Below are positions 47,041-55,580 of a DNA stretch of 64,000 nucleotides, piece after piece (the first letter of the stretch is position 1; the number at the start of each line of letters is the position of its first letter). The DNA lies in NCBI RefSeq assembly GCF_903652925.1, contig NZ_CAHLAR010000003.1, forward strand, positions 372,001 to 436,000. Reading direction: 5' to 3'. Made by a program: the position numbers and the translations under genes. This DNA comes from Achromobacter anxifer. Lineage in GTDB: Bacteria > Pseudomonadota > Gammaproteobacteria > Burkholderiales > Burkholderiaceae_B. Under the pieces are notes generated by a model. That model worked only from the letters and a program-made list of their open reading frames with translations, was not told where the DNA came from and made no database searches.

Positions 47041-48372
47041 ATGGATAAAAAGCCCAACATCGTATTGATCGTGGCCGACAACCTGGGATGGGGCGAACTC
47101 GGCTGCTACGGCGGCGGCGCCCTGCGCGGCGCGCCCACCCCGAACATCGACCGGCTGGCCTCCGAAGGGCTGCTGCTGCAGAACTTCAACGTGGAAAGCG
47201 ACTGCGTGCCGACGCGCTCCGCGCTGATGAGCGGCCGCCATCCCATCCGCACCGGCTGCCTGCAATCCGTGCCTCCGGGCCTGCCGCAAGGGCTGGCGCG
47301 CGACGAGATCACCCTGGCCCAGCAGCTGTCCGGCCAGGGCTACGCCACGGCGCACTACGGCAAATGGCATCTGGGCGACATCCCCGGCCGCTATCCGTCC
47401 GACCGCGGCTTCGACGAGTGGTACGGCATTCCGCGCACCACCGACGAAAGCCAGTTCACCTCGTCCATCGGCTTCGATCCCACGGTCGCCGACATCCCGC
47501 ACATCATGCAGGGCCAGGCCGGCTCGCCCTCGGAAAACGTCAAGGTCTACGACCTGGAGACGCGCCGCGGCATCGACGCCGAGCTGGTCGACCGCTCCGT
47601 CGGCTTCATGCGCAAGCACGCCGAGGCCGGCCGCCCCTTCTTCCTGTACCTGCCTCTGGTGCACCTGCACTTCCCCACCCTGCCGCACCCGGACTTCGCG
47701 GGCCGCACCGGCGCCGGCGACTTCGCCGATTCCATGGTGGAAATGGACCACCGCGTGGGGCAGATCGTGCAGGCGGTGGACGAGCTGAAGCTGCGCGACG
47801 ACACCGTGTTCATCTTCTGCAGCGACAACGGCCCTGAATTCCGCAAGCCCTACCGCGGCACCGCCGGCCCCTGGACCGGCACCTACCACACCGCCATGGA
47901 AGGCAGCCTGCGCGTGCCCTTCATGATCCGCTGGCCCGGCAAGGTCAAGCCCGGCCAGGTGTCCAACGACATCGTCCACGTCACCGATCTGTACACCACG
48001 CTGTCCAGCATCGCCGGCGCCGCCATTCCGCAGGACCGGCCCATCGACGGCATCGACCAGACCGACTTTTTCACCGGCGCCAGTCCGGCCTCGCAACGCG
48101 AGGGCTTTCTGTTCTACATCAAGAACGAGCTGCGCGCGGTCAAGTGGCGCGACTGGAAGCTGCACTTCTACTGGGAGCCCGAAGTCAACGAGGGCAAGGG
48201 CAAGCTGGAGTCGCCGTACCTGTTCAACCTGAAGCAGGACCCCAAGGAAGAAAGCGACATCCTCATCTTCAACACCTGGGTGCTCGGCCCCATCCTGAAA
48301 ATGGTGCAGGCCTTCAACCAGTCCTGCGCCGCGCATCCGAACACGCCGCCGGGCAAGCCGGATCCCAGCTGA
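47041..48372 (+). CDS. Type I sulfatase (arylsulfatase family)
   Basis: A 443-residue sulfatase. The active-site motif CVPTR at residues 55-59 has Cys to be converted to formylglycine; calcium ligands in IVADNLGWG (N-terminal) and FCSDNGPE (about 260-267); AHYGKWHLG (about 104-112) is the second sulfatase signature. No signal peptide is seen, so it is probably cytosolic, acting on imported organic sulfate esters. It is followed by a Bug receptor and divergent from a LysR gene. Substrate unknown. Confidence 0.92.
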   Translation: MDKKPNIVLIVADNLGWGELGCYGGGALRGAPTPNIDRLASEGLLLQNFNVESDCVPTRSALMSGRHPIRTGCLQSVPPGLPQGLARDEITLAQQLSGQGYATAHYGKWHLGDIPGRYPSDRGFDEWYGIPRTTDESQFTSSIGFDPTVADIPHIMQGQAGSPSENVKVYDLETRRGIDAELVDRSVGFMRKHAEAGRPFFLYLPLVHLHFPTLPHPDFAGRTGAGDFADSMVEMDHRVGQIVQAVDELKLRDDTVFIFCSDNGPEFRKPYRGTAGPWTGTYHTAMEGSLRVPFMIRWPGKVKPGQVSNDIVHVTDLYTTLSSIAGAAIPQDRPIDGIDQTDFFTGASPASQREGFLFYIKNELRAVKWRDWKLHFYWEPEVNEGKGKLESPYLFNLKQDPKEESDILIFNTWVLGPILKMVQAFNQSCAAHPNTPPGKPDPS

Positions 48373-48413
48373 GCCACTCGGCGGCCTGGGCAAAAAAACA
48401 CAAAGGGGAAAAC

Positions 48414-49379
48414 ATGAAACTCGCCATCCGATGCTGCGCGCTGCTGCTGGGCGCGGCGCTGACCGCCACCGCCGGCGCGGCGGACCACAAGCTGGACTGG
48501 CCCGGCAAGCAGATCACCTGGGTGGTCGGCTTCGTGCCGGGCGGCACCGCCGACGTGCTGACCCGCATCGCCGCGCAGGAACTGGCGCGGCGCAGCGGCC
48601 TGAACGTCATCGTCGAAAACCGTCCCGGCGCCGCGGGCGCCATTGCCCTGCAACTGGTGGCGCGCAGCAAGGCCAGCGACGGCTATCTGCTGACCGTGCC
48701 GGGCCCGCTGATCTACCCCACGCCCCAACCCGAGATCGGCCGCGAACTGGCGCCCGTCATCCTGATGGCCCAGGGCCCGATGGTCGTCGTCGGCCCGGCC
48801 AAGGACGCCAAGGCGTCGCTGCAGGACGTGCTGGCCGACGCGCGGCAGCGGCCCGAGGCCTGGAGCTACGGCAGTTCCGGCAACGGCACCTCGCAGAACC
48901 TGGCGGGCGAACTGCTCAACCAGTACGCCGGCACCCGCATCGTGCACGTCCCTTACAAGGGCGGCGGCCAGGCGGTGGCCGACGTGGCCGGCGGCCAGAT
49001 TCCCCTGGCCATCCTGGGCTCGGCCCCGGTCATGCCGCAGATCAAGGCCGGCGTGCTGAAGGCCTACGCCGTCACCACGCCCTACCGCCTGGACAGCCTG
49101 CCCGGCGTGCCCACGGTGGAAGAGTCCGGCTTCAAGGGCTACGCCGCCACCCAGTGGTTCTCGGTCGCGGCCAGCATGGAAATCCCGACGGCGCAGCTGG
49201 AGCAGGTCAACGCCGCGCTACGCGCCGCCGTGGCCACGCCGGAGTTCAAGGCCGCCCTGGAAAACGCCGGCATGATCGCCGGTGGCGGCTCGCGGGATGA
49301 ATTGCAGTCGTTCATCCAGGCCGATAGCGCCAAATGGCAGAAGCTGATCGATAGCGGGGCGGTGAAGCTGGCGAATTGA
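48414..49379 (+). CDS. Bug/TctC-family receptor
   Basis: A 321-residue periplasmic receptor with signal peptide ending AGAA and the Bug start WPGKQITWVVGFVPGGTADVL, then VENRPGAAG. AAAGGGG precedes the ATG at good spacing. Being 41 bases after the sulfatase gene it probably captures a sulfated or carboxylated ligand for that enzyme; no TctAB permease is nearby. Confidence 0.9.
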   Translation: MKLAIRCCALLLGAALTATAGAADHKLDWPGKQITWVVGFVPGGTADVLTRIAAQELARRSGLNVIVENRPGAAGAIALQLVARSKASDGYLLTVPGPLIYPTPQPEIGRELAPVILMAQGPMVVVGPAKDAKASLQDVLADARQRPEAWSYGSSGNGTSQNLAGELLNQYAGTRIVHVPYKGGGQAVADVAGGQIPLAILGSAPVMPQIKAGVLKAYAVTTPYRLDSLPGVPTVEESGFKGYAATQWFSVAASMEIPTAQLEQVNAALRAAVATPEFKAALENAGMIAGGGSRDELQSFIQADSAKWQKLIDSGAVKLAN

Positions 49380-49501
49380 GCGATCGGAAAAAATCGGGCG
49401 TTCGTCCTGGAATAGCGGCAAACAGCTTGTTCGGCCCTCCTGAAAAACCTTAGAAGATGGAGGACGCCTGCTCATGCTTTCTTGGGAAGCGATGAGGAGG
49501 C

Positions 49502-49810
49502 TTGAAAAGCTATTCGGAGTGTCTCGCCTTGACTGGAGCACCGGCAGCCATTGCCCGGCGACAGCCGCGCATTCCCTCGGACGGCACGATTCCGCATGAA
49601 GTCGTCACGCTGATGGCCAGCAACGGGTGGAGCATCGTGCGCGCCTGGCGCGAGTACCTGGGGATCACCCAGGTCGACATGGCGGCGCGCCTGGGCATAC
49701 GCCAGCCCAGCTACGCCGCAATGGAATCCGCTGATGCGAACCCCAGGAAAAGCACCCGCGAGCGTCTTGCGGCCGCCTTGGGCGTGCACTTCGACCAGAT
49801 CGACGTGTAA
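49502..49810 (+). CDS. Small XRE-family HTH protein (antitoxin-like)
   Basis: About 102 residues from TTG 49502, or 66 from ATG 49613. The C-terminal half is an XRE/HigA-like helix-turn-helix: VRAWREYLGITQVDMAARLG, then IRQPSYAAME and TRERLAAALGV. Related antitoxins carry this HTH behind a longer N-terminal segment; here the frame is closed by a TGA at 49493 and no good start signal is seen, so the gene may be 5'-truncated. No toxin gene is adjacent. Confidence 0.6.
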   Translation: MKSYSECLALTGAPAAIARRQPRIPSDGTIPHEVVTLMASNGWSIVRAWREYLGITQVDMAARLGIRQPSYAAMESADANPRKSTRERLAAALGVHFDQIDV

Positions 49811-49837
49811 GCGCAAGGCAGCCTCGCCGCCCTGCCC

Positions 49838-50578
49838 TCAACTCATATACACGCCGCCATTGATGGCGTAGTTCGCGCCCGTCACGAAAGCCGCCTCGTC
49901 CGAGGCCAGCCAGGCGCACAGGCCGGCCAGGTCCTTGGCCGTGCCCAGCCGGCCCACCGGCACGCTTTCGACGATGCGGTCCAGCAAGGCAGGCGGAAAC
50001 GCCTTCACGGTGTCGTCGGCGATGAAGCCCGGCGACGCCAGGTTGACGGTCACGCCGCGCGCCGCGACTTCCTGGGCCAGCGAGCGCGTGAAGCCGATGA
50101 CCGCGCCCTTGGCCGTGGCGTAGTTGATCTGGCCGATCTGGCCTTTTTCCGCGGCCACGGAGCCGATGTTGATGATGCGTCCCCAGCCGCGGTCGGCCAT
50201 GCTGTCCACGACCTGCTTGGTGGTGTTGAACAGCGTGTCCAGGTTGCTGCGCAGCACCGCGGACCAATCCGCGTGGCTCATCTGGCGAAAGCGCATGTCC
50301 AGCATCGCGCCGGCATTGTTGACCAGCACGTCGATCTCGCCGACCTCGCGCCGCACCTTGGCGAAGGCCGCCTCGGTCGAGGCCCAGTCGGTGGCGTCGC
50401 CCTCGGAGGCGATGAAGTCGTAGCCCAGGGACTTCTGTTCCTTCAGCCAGTGGTCCTTGCGCGAGGAGCGCGGCCCGCAGCCCGCCACCACGCGGTGTCC
50501 CGAGAGTTGCAGCGCCTGGCAGATCGCGGTGCCCGTGTGGCCCATTCCGCTGGTGACGTAAGCAATGCGCAAAGCCAT
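49838..50578 (-). CDS. phaB: Acetoacetyl-CoA reductase-like SDR (PhaB type)
   Basis: A 246-residue NADPH-dependent SDR. IAYVTSGMGHTGTAI replaces the common TGG start, LVNNAGAMLD, NIGSVAAEKGQIGQINYATAKG and FVTGANYAINGGVYMS are highly typical of PhaB, which reduces acetoacetyl-CoA to (R)-3-hydroxybutyryl-CoA for polyhydroxybutyrate. It lies 39 bases after the citrate transporter gene on the same strand. Confidence 0.85.
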   Translation of the reverse strand: MALRIAYVTSGMGHTGTAICQALQLSGHRVVAGCGPRSSRKDHWLKEQKSLGYDFIASEGDATDWASTEAAFAKVRREVGEIDVLVNNAGAMLDMRFRQMSHADWSAVLRSNLDTLFNTTKQVVDSMADRGWGRIINIGSVAAEKGQIGQINYATAKGAVIGFTRSLAQEVAARGVTVNLASPGFIADDTVKAFPPALLDRIVESVPVGRLGTAKDLAGLCAWLASDEAAFVTGANYAINGGVYMS

Positions 50579-50617
50579 GTACTTCCCCTTTTGAAAAAGA
50601 CGGTATCGCGCCGCGGA

Positions 50618-51958
50618 TCAGGCCACCTGGCCGACCAGCGGGAACAGGCCGAACGCCAACGCCGCCGCCAGCATCACCATGCAGACCATCGTGGCCCACT
50701 TGAGCGAATAGCGCTGGTGGTCGCCGAAGTCCACGCCGGCCAGGCCGACCAGCAGATAGGTCGACGGCACCAGCGGGCTCAGCAGGTGCACGGGCTGGCC
50801 GATCAGCGAGGCGCGCGCCATCTCGACCGGCGAAATGCCGTAGCCCTGGGCCGCTTCGCTCAGGATGGGCAGCACGCCGAAGTAGAAGGCGTCGTTGGAC
50901 ATGAAGAAGGTGAACGGCAGGCTGACCAGCGCGGTGATGCCGGCCAGGTACGGACCCATGGCGTCGGGAATCACGGCCAGCAGGCTGCGCGACATGGCCT
51001 CGACCATGCCCGTGCCCGACAGGATGCCGGTGAAGATCCCCGCCGCGAAAATCAGCGACACCACCGACAGCACATTGCCCGCGTGCTGCGTAACGCGGCG
51101 GCGCTGCTCGGCCAGATCGGGGTAGTTGATGACCAGCGCGATCGCAAAGGCGATCATGAACAGCACCGGCAGGGGCAGCACGCCCATCACCAGGCTCACC
51201 ATCAGCGCCAGCGTCAGGCCGGCGTTCACCCACAGCAGCCTGGGGCGGCGCAGGTCCTGATCGACCTCGATCTCGGGCAGGTTCTTGGGGCCGTCCTCGT
51301 CGTAGCCCGCGTGCAGCGAGGCGCCGTCCGGCAGCGACAGCACGCCCAGGCGGCGGCGTTCGCGCAGGCCCAGGCAGAACGCCAGGATCAGGATGGCGAC
51401 GATGGCCACGCCCATCACCGGCACCAGCGGCACGAAGATGTCGCCCGCGTCCACGTGCAGGGCGCTGGCGGCGCGCGCCGTCGGGCCGCCCCAGGGCGTC
51501 AGGTTCATGACGCCGCTGGCCAGCATCGCCAGGCAGGTCATGGACAGCGCGTTCATCTTCAGGCGGCGGTACAGCGGCAGCATCGACGCCACCACGATCA
51601 TGTAGGTGGTGGAGCCGTCGCCGTCCAGCGAGATCACCAGCGCCAGCACGGTGGTGCCGACCACGATCTTCAGCGGATCGCCCTTCACCGCGCGCAGGAT
51701 GCGGCCGACGATGGGATCGAACAGGCCGGCGTCGATCATGACGCCGAAGTACAGGATGGCGAACATCAGCATCACGCCCGTGGGCGCGATCTTGCGGATG
51801 CCGTCCAGCATCATCTTGTCGATGCCCGAGCCGAACCCGCCCAGCAGGGCGAAAATAATGGGGACAAGGATGAGCGCCACCAGCGGCGACAGGCGCTTGG
51901 TCATGATCAGCGTCATGAACGTGATCACCATGCCGAAGCCAAGCAGGGTCAGAAGCAT
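50618..51958 (-). CDS. CitMHS-family citrate:metal/H+ symporter
   Basis: A 446-residue inner-membrane protein with about 12 membrane segments. LDGDGSTTYMIVVASMLPLY and NLTPWGGPTARAASAL are signature regions of the CitM/CitH family, which imports citrate bound to divalent metal ions. Nearby TctDE-like genes, a family often controlling citrate/tricarboxylate uptake, are divergent from it. Confidence 0.9.
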   Translation of the reverse strand: MLLTLLGFGMVITFMTLIMTKRLSPLVALILVPIIFALLGGFGSGIDKMMLDGIRKIAPTGVMLMFAILYFGVMIDAGLFDPIVGRILRAVKGDPLKIVVGTTVLALVISLDGDGSTTYMIVVASMLPLYRRLKMNALSMTCLAMLASGVMNLTPWGGPTARAASALHVDAGDIFVPLVPVMGVAIVAILILAFCLGLRERRRLGVLSLPDGASLHAGYDEDGPKNLPEIEVDQDLRRPRLLWVNAGLTLALMVSLVMGVLPLPVLFMIAFAIALVINYPDLAEQRRRVTQHAGNVLSVVSLIFAAGIFTGILSGTGMVEAMSRSLLAVIPDAMGPYLAGITALVSLPFTFFMSNDAFYFGVLPILSEAAQGYGISPVEMARASLIGQPVHLLSPLVPSTYLLVGLAGVDFGDHQRYSLKWATMVCMVMLAAALAFGLFPLVGQVA

Positions 51959-52066
51959 GAGGGTTATCTCCGGCTAGTCGTTGTTATGTGTCGATCCCGC
52001 CACCGGCTGGGGCAGCGGGACCGCAAGACTAGAAATAAAAGCTGTCTGGAACCTGTCGTTTTTGAA

Positions 52067-52127
52067 TGGGCGCCCCCCTCGGGGGGGCAGCAAGCGAACG
52101 CAGCGAGCGCGGCGTGGGGCCCCCCCT
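52067..52127. repeat. REP-like GC-rich palindromic repeat
   Basis: GGGCGCCCCCCTCGGGGGGG begins a dyad that closes with GCGTGGGGCCCCCC, enclosing AGCGAACGCAGCGAGCG. This kind of element is common between genes in Burkholderiales. It lies 21 bases upstream of the response-regulator start codon. Confidence 0.65.
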
Positions 52128-52147
52128 CCCGTGCGACAATCTCCCGC

Positions 52148-52855
52148 ATGCGCATACTGGTGATCGAAGACGACGCGGACCTTGCCGACGCACTCGTGCG
52201 CCGGCTGCGCCGTCTCGGCCATGCCGTGGACTGCCAGAACGATGGCCTCAGCGCCGACGGGGTGCTGCAATACGAAACCTTCGACCTCGTCATCCTGGAC
52301 ATCGGCCTGCCGCGCATGTCGGGCTTCGACATCCTGCATCGCCTGCGCGACCGCGGCAGCAAGACGCCGGTGCTGGCGCTGACCGCGCGCATCGACATCG
52401 AGGACCGCGTCCATGCCCTGGATACCGGCGCCGACGACTACCTCGCCAAGCCTTTCGATTTCCGCGAACTGGAAGCCCGCTGCCGCGCGCTGCTGCGCCG
52501 GCCCAGCGCGCAGAACGCCGGCGTGCTGCGCTTTGGCGAACTGCAGATCGACAGCGCCGCGCGCCAGGTCACGCTGGCGGGCCAGCGCATCGACCTGCCC
52601 AAGCGCGAATACAGCCTGCTGGAGATCCTGCTGGCCGGCATGAACCGCGCCGTCAGCAAGGCCGAGATCGCCCACAAGCTGTTCGCCTTCGACGACGACG
52701 CCGCGCCCAATGCCATCGAGGTCTACATCGCCCGTCTGCGCCGCAAGCTCGAAGGCTCGCCCCTGCGCATCGAAACGCAGCGCGGCACCGGCTACCTCCT
52801 GACCGCCACCGATGACCACGACCGTTCCGCCGCGCCCGGTTCCGGCCGGGACTGA
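52148..52855 (+). CDS. OmpR-family response regulator (TctD-like)
   Basis: A 235-residue regulator: receiver domain 1-115 with acidic pair E7-D8-D9, phospho-acceptor D51 (VILDIGLP) and Lys in LAKPFD; winged-helix DNA-binding domain about 130-225 (PKREYSLLEILL, EVYIARLRRKL). It overlaps the kinase gene by 44 bases. Confidence 0.92.
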   Translation: MRILVIEDDADLADALVRRLRRLGHAVDCQNDGLSADGVLQYETFDLVILDIGLPRMSGFDILHRLRDRGSKTPVLALTARIDIEDRVHALDTGADDYLAKPFDFRELEARCRALLRRPSAQNAGVLRFGELQIDSAARQVTLAGQRIDLPKREYSLLEILLAGMNRAVSKAEIAHKLFAFDDDAAPNAIEVYIARLRRKLEGSPLRIETQRGTGYLLTATDDHDRSAAPGSGRD

Positions 52856-54272
52856 GCCCGCCCGGCCCGGCCACGGCCAGCGCCGCATCTCGATCAAGCG
52901 CCGGCTGCTGGCCATGCTGCTGGCGCTGTTCGTCGCCGCGCTGGGCGCGCTCTATCTGCTGGTGCGCGGCTATGCGCAGCAGACCGCCGACACCACCTAC
53001 GACCAGTTGCTGCGGTCCTCGGCGCTATCCATTGCCGACAGCCTGCAGCTGGTGCAGGACGAATGGCGCATGGACATGCCCTATGCCTCGCTGGCGCTGC
53101 TGGAACAGGCGCCGCGCGACCGCGTGTTCTACCGCGTCGGCGACGGCGCCGCGCTGATCTCCGGCTACGCCGACCTGCCCGCCCCGCCCGCCCGCAACGA
53201 CGCGGACCCGGCCGACTCGCCGCGCCTGTACGACGCCAGCTACCAGGGCGTGCCGGTGCGCATCGCCTGGATGGAACGCAAGATCGCCGGTCCGCGCAAT
53301 ACCGAGACCGCGCTGATCCAGGTCGCGCAGACCCGCGAGGCGCGCGACGCGCTGGCCCAGGGCATCCTCTGGCAAGGCACGCTGGCGCTGATCGGCTTCA
53401 CCGCCGCCGCGCTGGCGCTGGCCTATTGGGGCCTGCTGCGTTCGCTGTCGCCGATCCGGCGCATCGAACGCGAGCTTGCGGCGCGCAGCGCCTCCGACCT
53501 GCACCCCATCGCCGCGCCCGTGCCCGAAGAGCTCGACACGCTGGTGCATGCGCTGGACGGCTTCATGGCGCGCCTGTCGGAAAACCTGGACACCTTGCGC
53601 CTCTTCATTGCGGAGGCCGCCCATCAGCTGCGCACGCCGCTGGCCGCGCTGCACGCGCAGATGGAAGTGGCGCTGGACGAGGACGATCCCGCCGAACAGC
53701 GCCGCAGCCTGCTGGCCGTGCTGCGCAACGCCGAAAAGCTCTCGCGCCTGGTCAATCAGTTGCTGAGCGACGCCAGCGTCATCCACCGCAGCAACGTGCG
53801 GCAGTTTCAGCCCGTGGACCTGGCCGAGCTGCTGCGCCAGGCGGTACACGACACGGTCCCGCAAGCCGATCCGCAGCCCGACGTACGCTTGCACCTGCCC
53901 GCGTCCGGCCGTCCCGCCATCGTGGCCGGCGACAGCCTGATGCTGCGCGAAGCCTTCAAGAACCTCATCGACAACGCGCTGCGCCACGGCGCGGCCGAGG
54001 ACGGCCATATCGCCGTGCGGCTGGAAGCGCAGGACCGGGGCTGGCGGATCTCGGTTTCCGACCAGGGGCCCGGCATTCCACCGGCGCTGGCCAACGCGGC
54101 CTTCGAGCGCTTCGTGCGCGGCCCCGACGCGCGCGCGCCCGGCGCCGGCCTGGGCCTGTCCATCATCAAGCGCGTGGTCGACATCCACCAGGGCAAGCTG
54201 ACCCTGAGCAACCGCGTGGGCGGCGGCCTGGACGCCGTCATCACGCTGCCGGCCCGCCCCCATGAAGCGTGA
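52812..54272 (+). CDS. Sensor histidine kinase (TctE-like)
   Basis: A 486-residue membrane kinase: first membrane helix about 33-52, periplasmic sensor region about 53-180 (TctE-type N-terminal domain), second helix about 185-205, HAMP about 206-260, H-box AAHQLRTPLAAL, N-box FKNLIDNALRHG, G-boxes SDQGPGIP and GAGLGLSIIKRV. Overlaps both neighbours. Likely senses a carboxylate, perhaps through the binding protein encoded next. Confidence 0.92.
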   Translation: MTTTVPPRPVPAGTEPARPGHGQRRISIKRRLLAMLLALFVAALGALYLLVRGYAQQTADTTYDQLLRSSALSIADSLQLVQDEWRMDMPYASLALLEQAPRDRVFYRVGDGAALISGYADLPAPPARNDADPADSPRLYDASYQGVPVRIAWMERKIAGPRNTETALIQVAQTREARDALAQGILWQGTLALIGFTAAALALAYWGLLRSLSPIRRIERELAARSASDLHPIAAPVPEELDTLVHALDGFMARLSENLDTLRLFIAEAAHQLRTPLAALHAQMEVALDEDDPAEQRRSLLAVLRNAEKLSRLVNQLLSDASVIHRSNVRQFQPVDLAELLRQAVHDTVPQADPQPDVRLHLPASGRPAIVAGDSLMLREAFKNLIDNALRHGAAEDGHIAVRLEAQDRGWRISVSDQGPGIPPALANAAFERFVRGPDARAPGAGLGLSIIKRVVDIHQGKLTLSNRVGGGLDAVITLPARPHEA

Positions 54273-55458
54273 TCTCCTGAAACCCCTGCGCCTGCTGGCC
54301 GCGCTGGCCGCCCTGCTGCCAGCCGCGGCGGGCCTGGCCGCGGAAACCAGCGCCGACGGCCTGGCGCTGGGCCCGGCCGACAGCAGGAACGTGCTGGTGG
54401 TGCACGCCTCCAACAATGTGCAGGTGTTCCGCGGCGTGCTGGAAGATTTCAGCAGGCTCAACCCCGGCCTGCGCCTGGAATACACCGAACTGTCGACGCA
54501 GGAGCTGTACAGCGGCACCGTCGCGCGGGCCGCGCAGGCGGACGCGCCCAAGGGCGGCCCCGACCTCATCATCAGCAGCGCCATGGACCTGCAGACCAAG
54601 CTGGTCAATGACGGGTACGCGCAGGCGCACGTCTCGCCCGAGACCCGCGCCCTGCCCTCCTGGGCCAACTGGCGCGACGAGGTCTTCAGCATCGGCACCG
54701 ATCCCATCGTCATGGTCTACAACACCGGCAAGCTCGCCGCGCAGCGCGCGCCGCGCACCCGGCGCGAGCTGCTGTCGCTGCTGCAGGCGCCCGACCAGCC
54801 GCTGGCGGGGGCCATCTCCACCTACGACGTCGAAGGCAGCGGCATCGGCTACCTGGCGGCCACCCAGGACACGCGCCTGGACAGCATGGCCGGCGCGCTG
54901 CTGGCCGAACTGGGCCGCAACCGCGTCACCGTCCACGCCTCCACCGAGGACGCGCTCGACAAGCTCGAACGCGGCGAGACCGCGCTGGCCTACAACCTGC
55001 TGGAATCCTATGCCCGCCATCGCATCGCCCAGGGCGCGCCGCTGGCCGTGGTCTATCCGCAGGACTACACGCTGATGCTGTCGCGCTCGGCCATCATTCC
55101 CAGGCTGGCGCCGCGGGCCGACCTGGGCGCGCAGTTCCTCGACTACCTGCTGTCGCCCCGAGGCCAGGAAATGGTCGCGCGGCAATCGGGCATGCGGCCG
55201 GTGGCCGCCTCGGTCACCCCGGAAGCGGGCGTGCGGCCCGTGGGACTGGGCGTGGGCTTGCTGGTGTATCTGGATCCGCTGAAGAAGCGGCACTTCCTGG
55301 ACCTGTGGCGCGCGGCGATCCATCCTCCCGGCGCGCCGGGCCAACCCTGCCCCCGATTTGCCGCGCACTGGTGGAAATGCCCCGGTGCGCGCGCACCCTC
55401 GCTGAAGGCGCGGCGCGCGCCATCCCCGCTGGAGCGGGGATTTTCATCCGGCCCGTGA
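54262..55458 (+). CDS. Periplasmic binding protein (Fe3+/spermidine-type), linked to the two-component system
   Basis: A 398-residue protein with signal peptide (LAALLPAAAGLAAETS) and a type II periplasmic-binding fold (VHASNNVQVFRGVLEDF; ISSAMDLQTKLVNDG; YLLSPRGQEMVARQSG). It overlaps the kinase gene by 11 bases, and no permease or ATPase follows, so it may act as an accessory ligand sensor. The last 45 or so residues are Pro/Arg-rich, unlike the family, and are encoded by DNA that includes a terminator hairpin; the original stop codon appears to have been lost. Confidence 0.85.
   Translation: MKRDLLKPLRLLAALAALLPAAAGLAAETSADGLALGPADSRNVLVVHASNNVQVFRGVLEDFSRLNPGLRLEYTELSTQELYSGTVARAAQADAPKGGPDLIISSAMDLQTKLVNDGYAQAHVSPETRALPSWANWRDEVFSIGTDPIVMVYNTGKLAAQRAPRTRRELLSLLQAPDQPLAGAISTYDVEGSGIGYLAATQDTRLDSMAGALLAELGRNRVTVHASTEDALDKLERGETALAYNLLESYARHRIAQGAPLAVVYPQDYTLMLSRSAIIPRLAPRADLGAQFLDYLLSPRGQEMVARQSGMRPVAASVTPEAGVRPVGLGVGLLVYLDPLKKRHFLDLWRAAIHPPGAPGQPCPRFAAHWWKCPGARAPSLKARRAPSPLERGFSSGP
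55422..55445 (+). terminator. Intrinsic terminator inside the annotated 3' end
   Basis: ATCCCCGCT-GG-AGCGGGGAT is a perfect 9-bp stem followed by TTTC. It lies before the TGA at 55456-55458 of the binding-protein gene and would end the two-component operon. Confidence 0.7.
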
Positions 55459-55580
55459 ATTTGCGAGGATAATTTCCTTTCAGGTTGCTGGCTTCCGGCA
55501 GGCACCGCTGCCGCTCCGCCTCTACAGCGATCTGCAATGCGTGACAGCGTTTGCGTCTGTACCAAAACTGGAGACACGAA

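Noticed and set aside
49474-49596. 40-codon open frame just before the XRE gene as a possible toxin
   Set aside because: No RelE/HigB features, overlaps the XRE frame, and its composition follows the underlying sequence.
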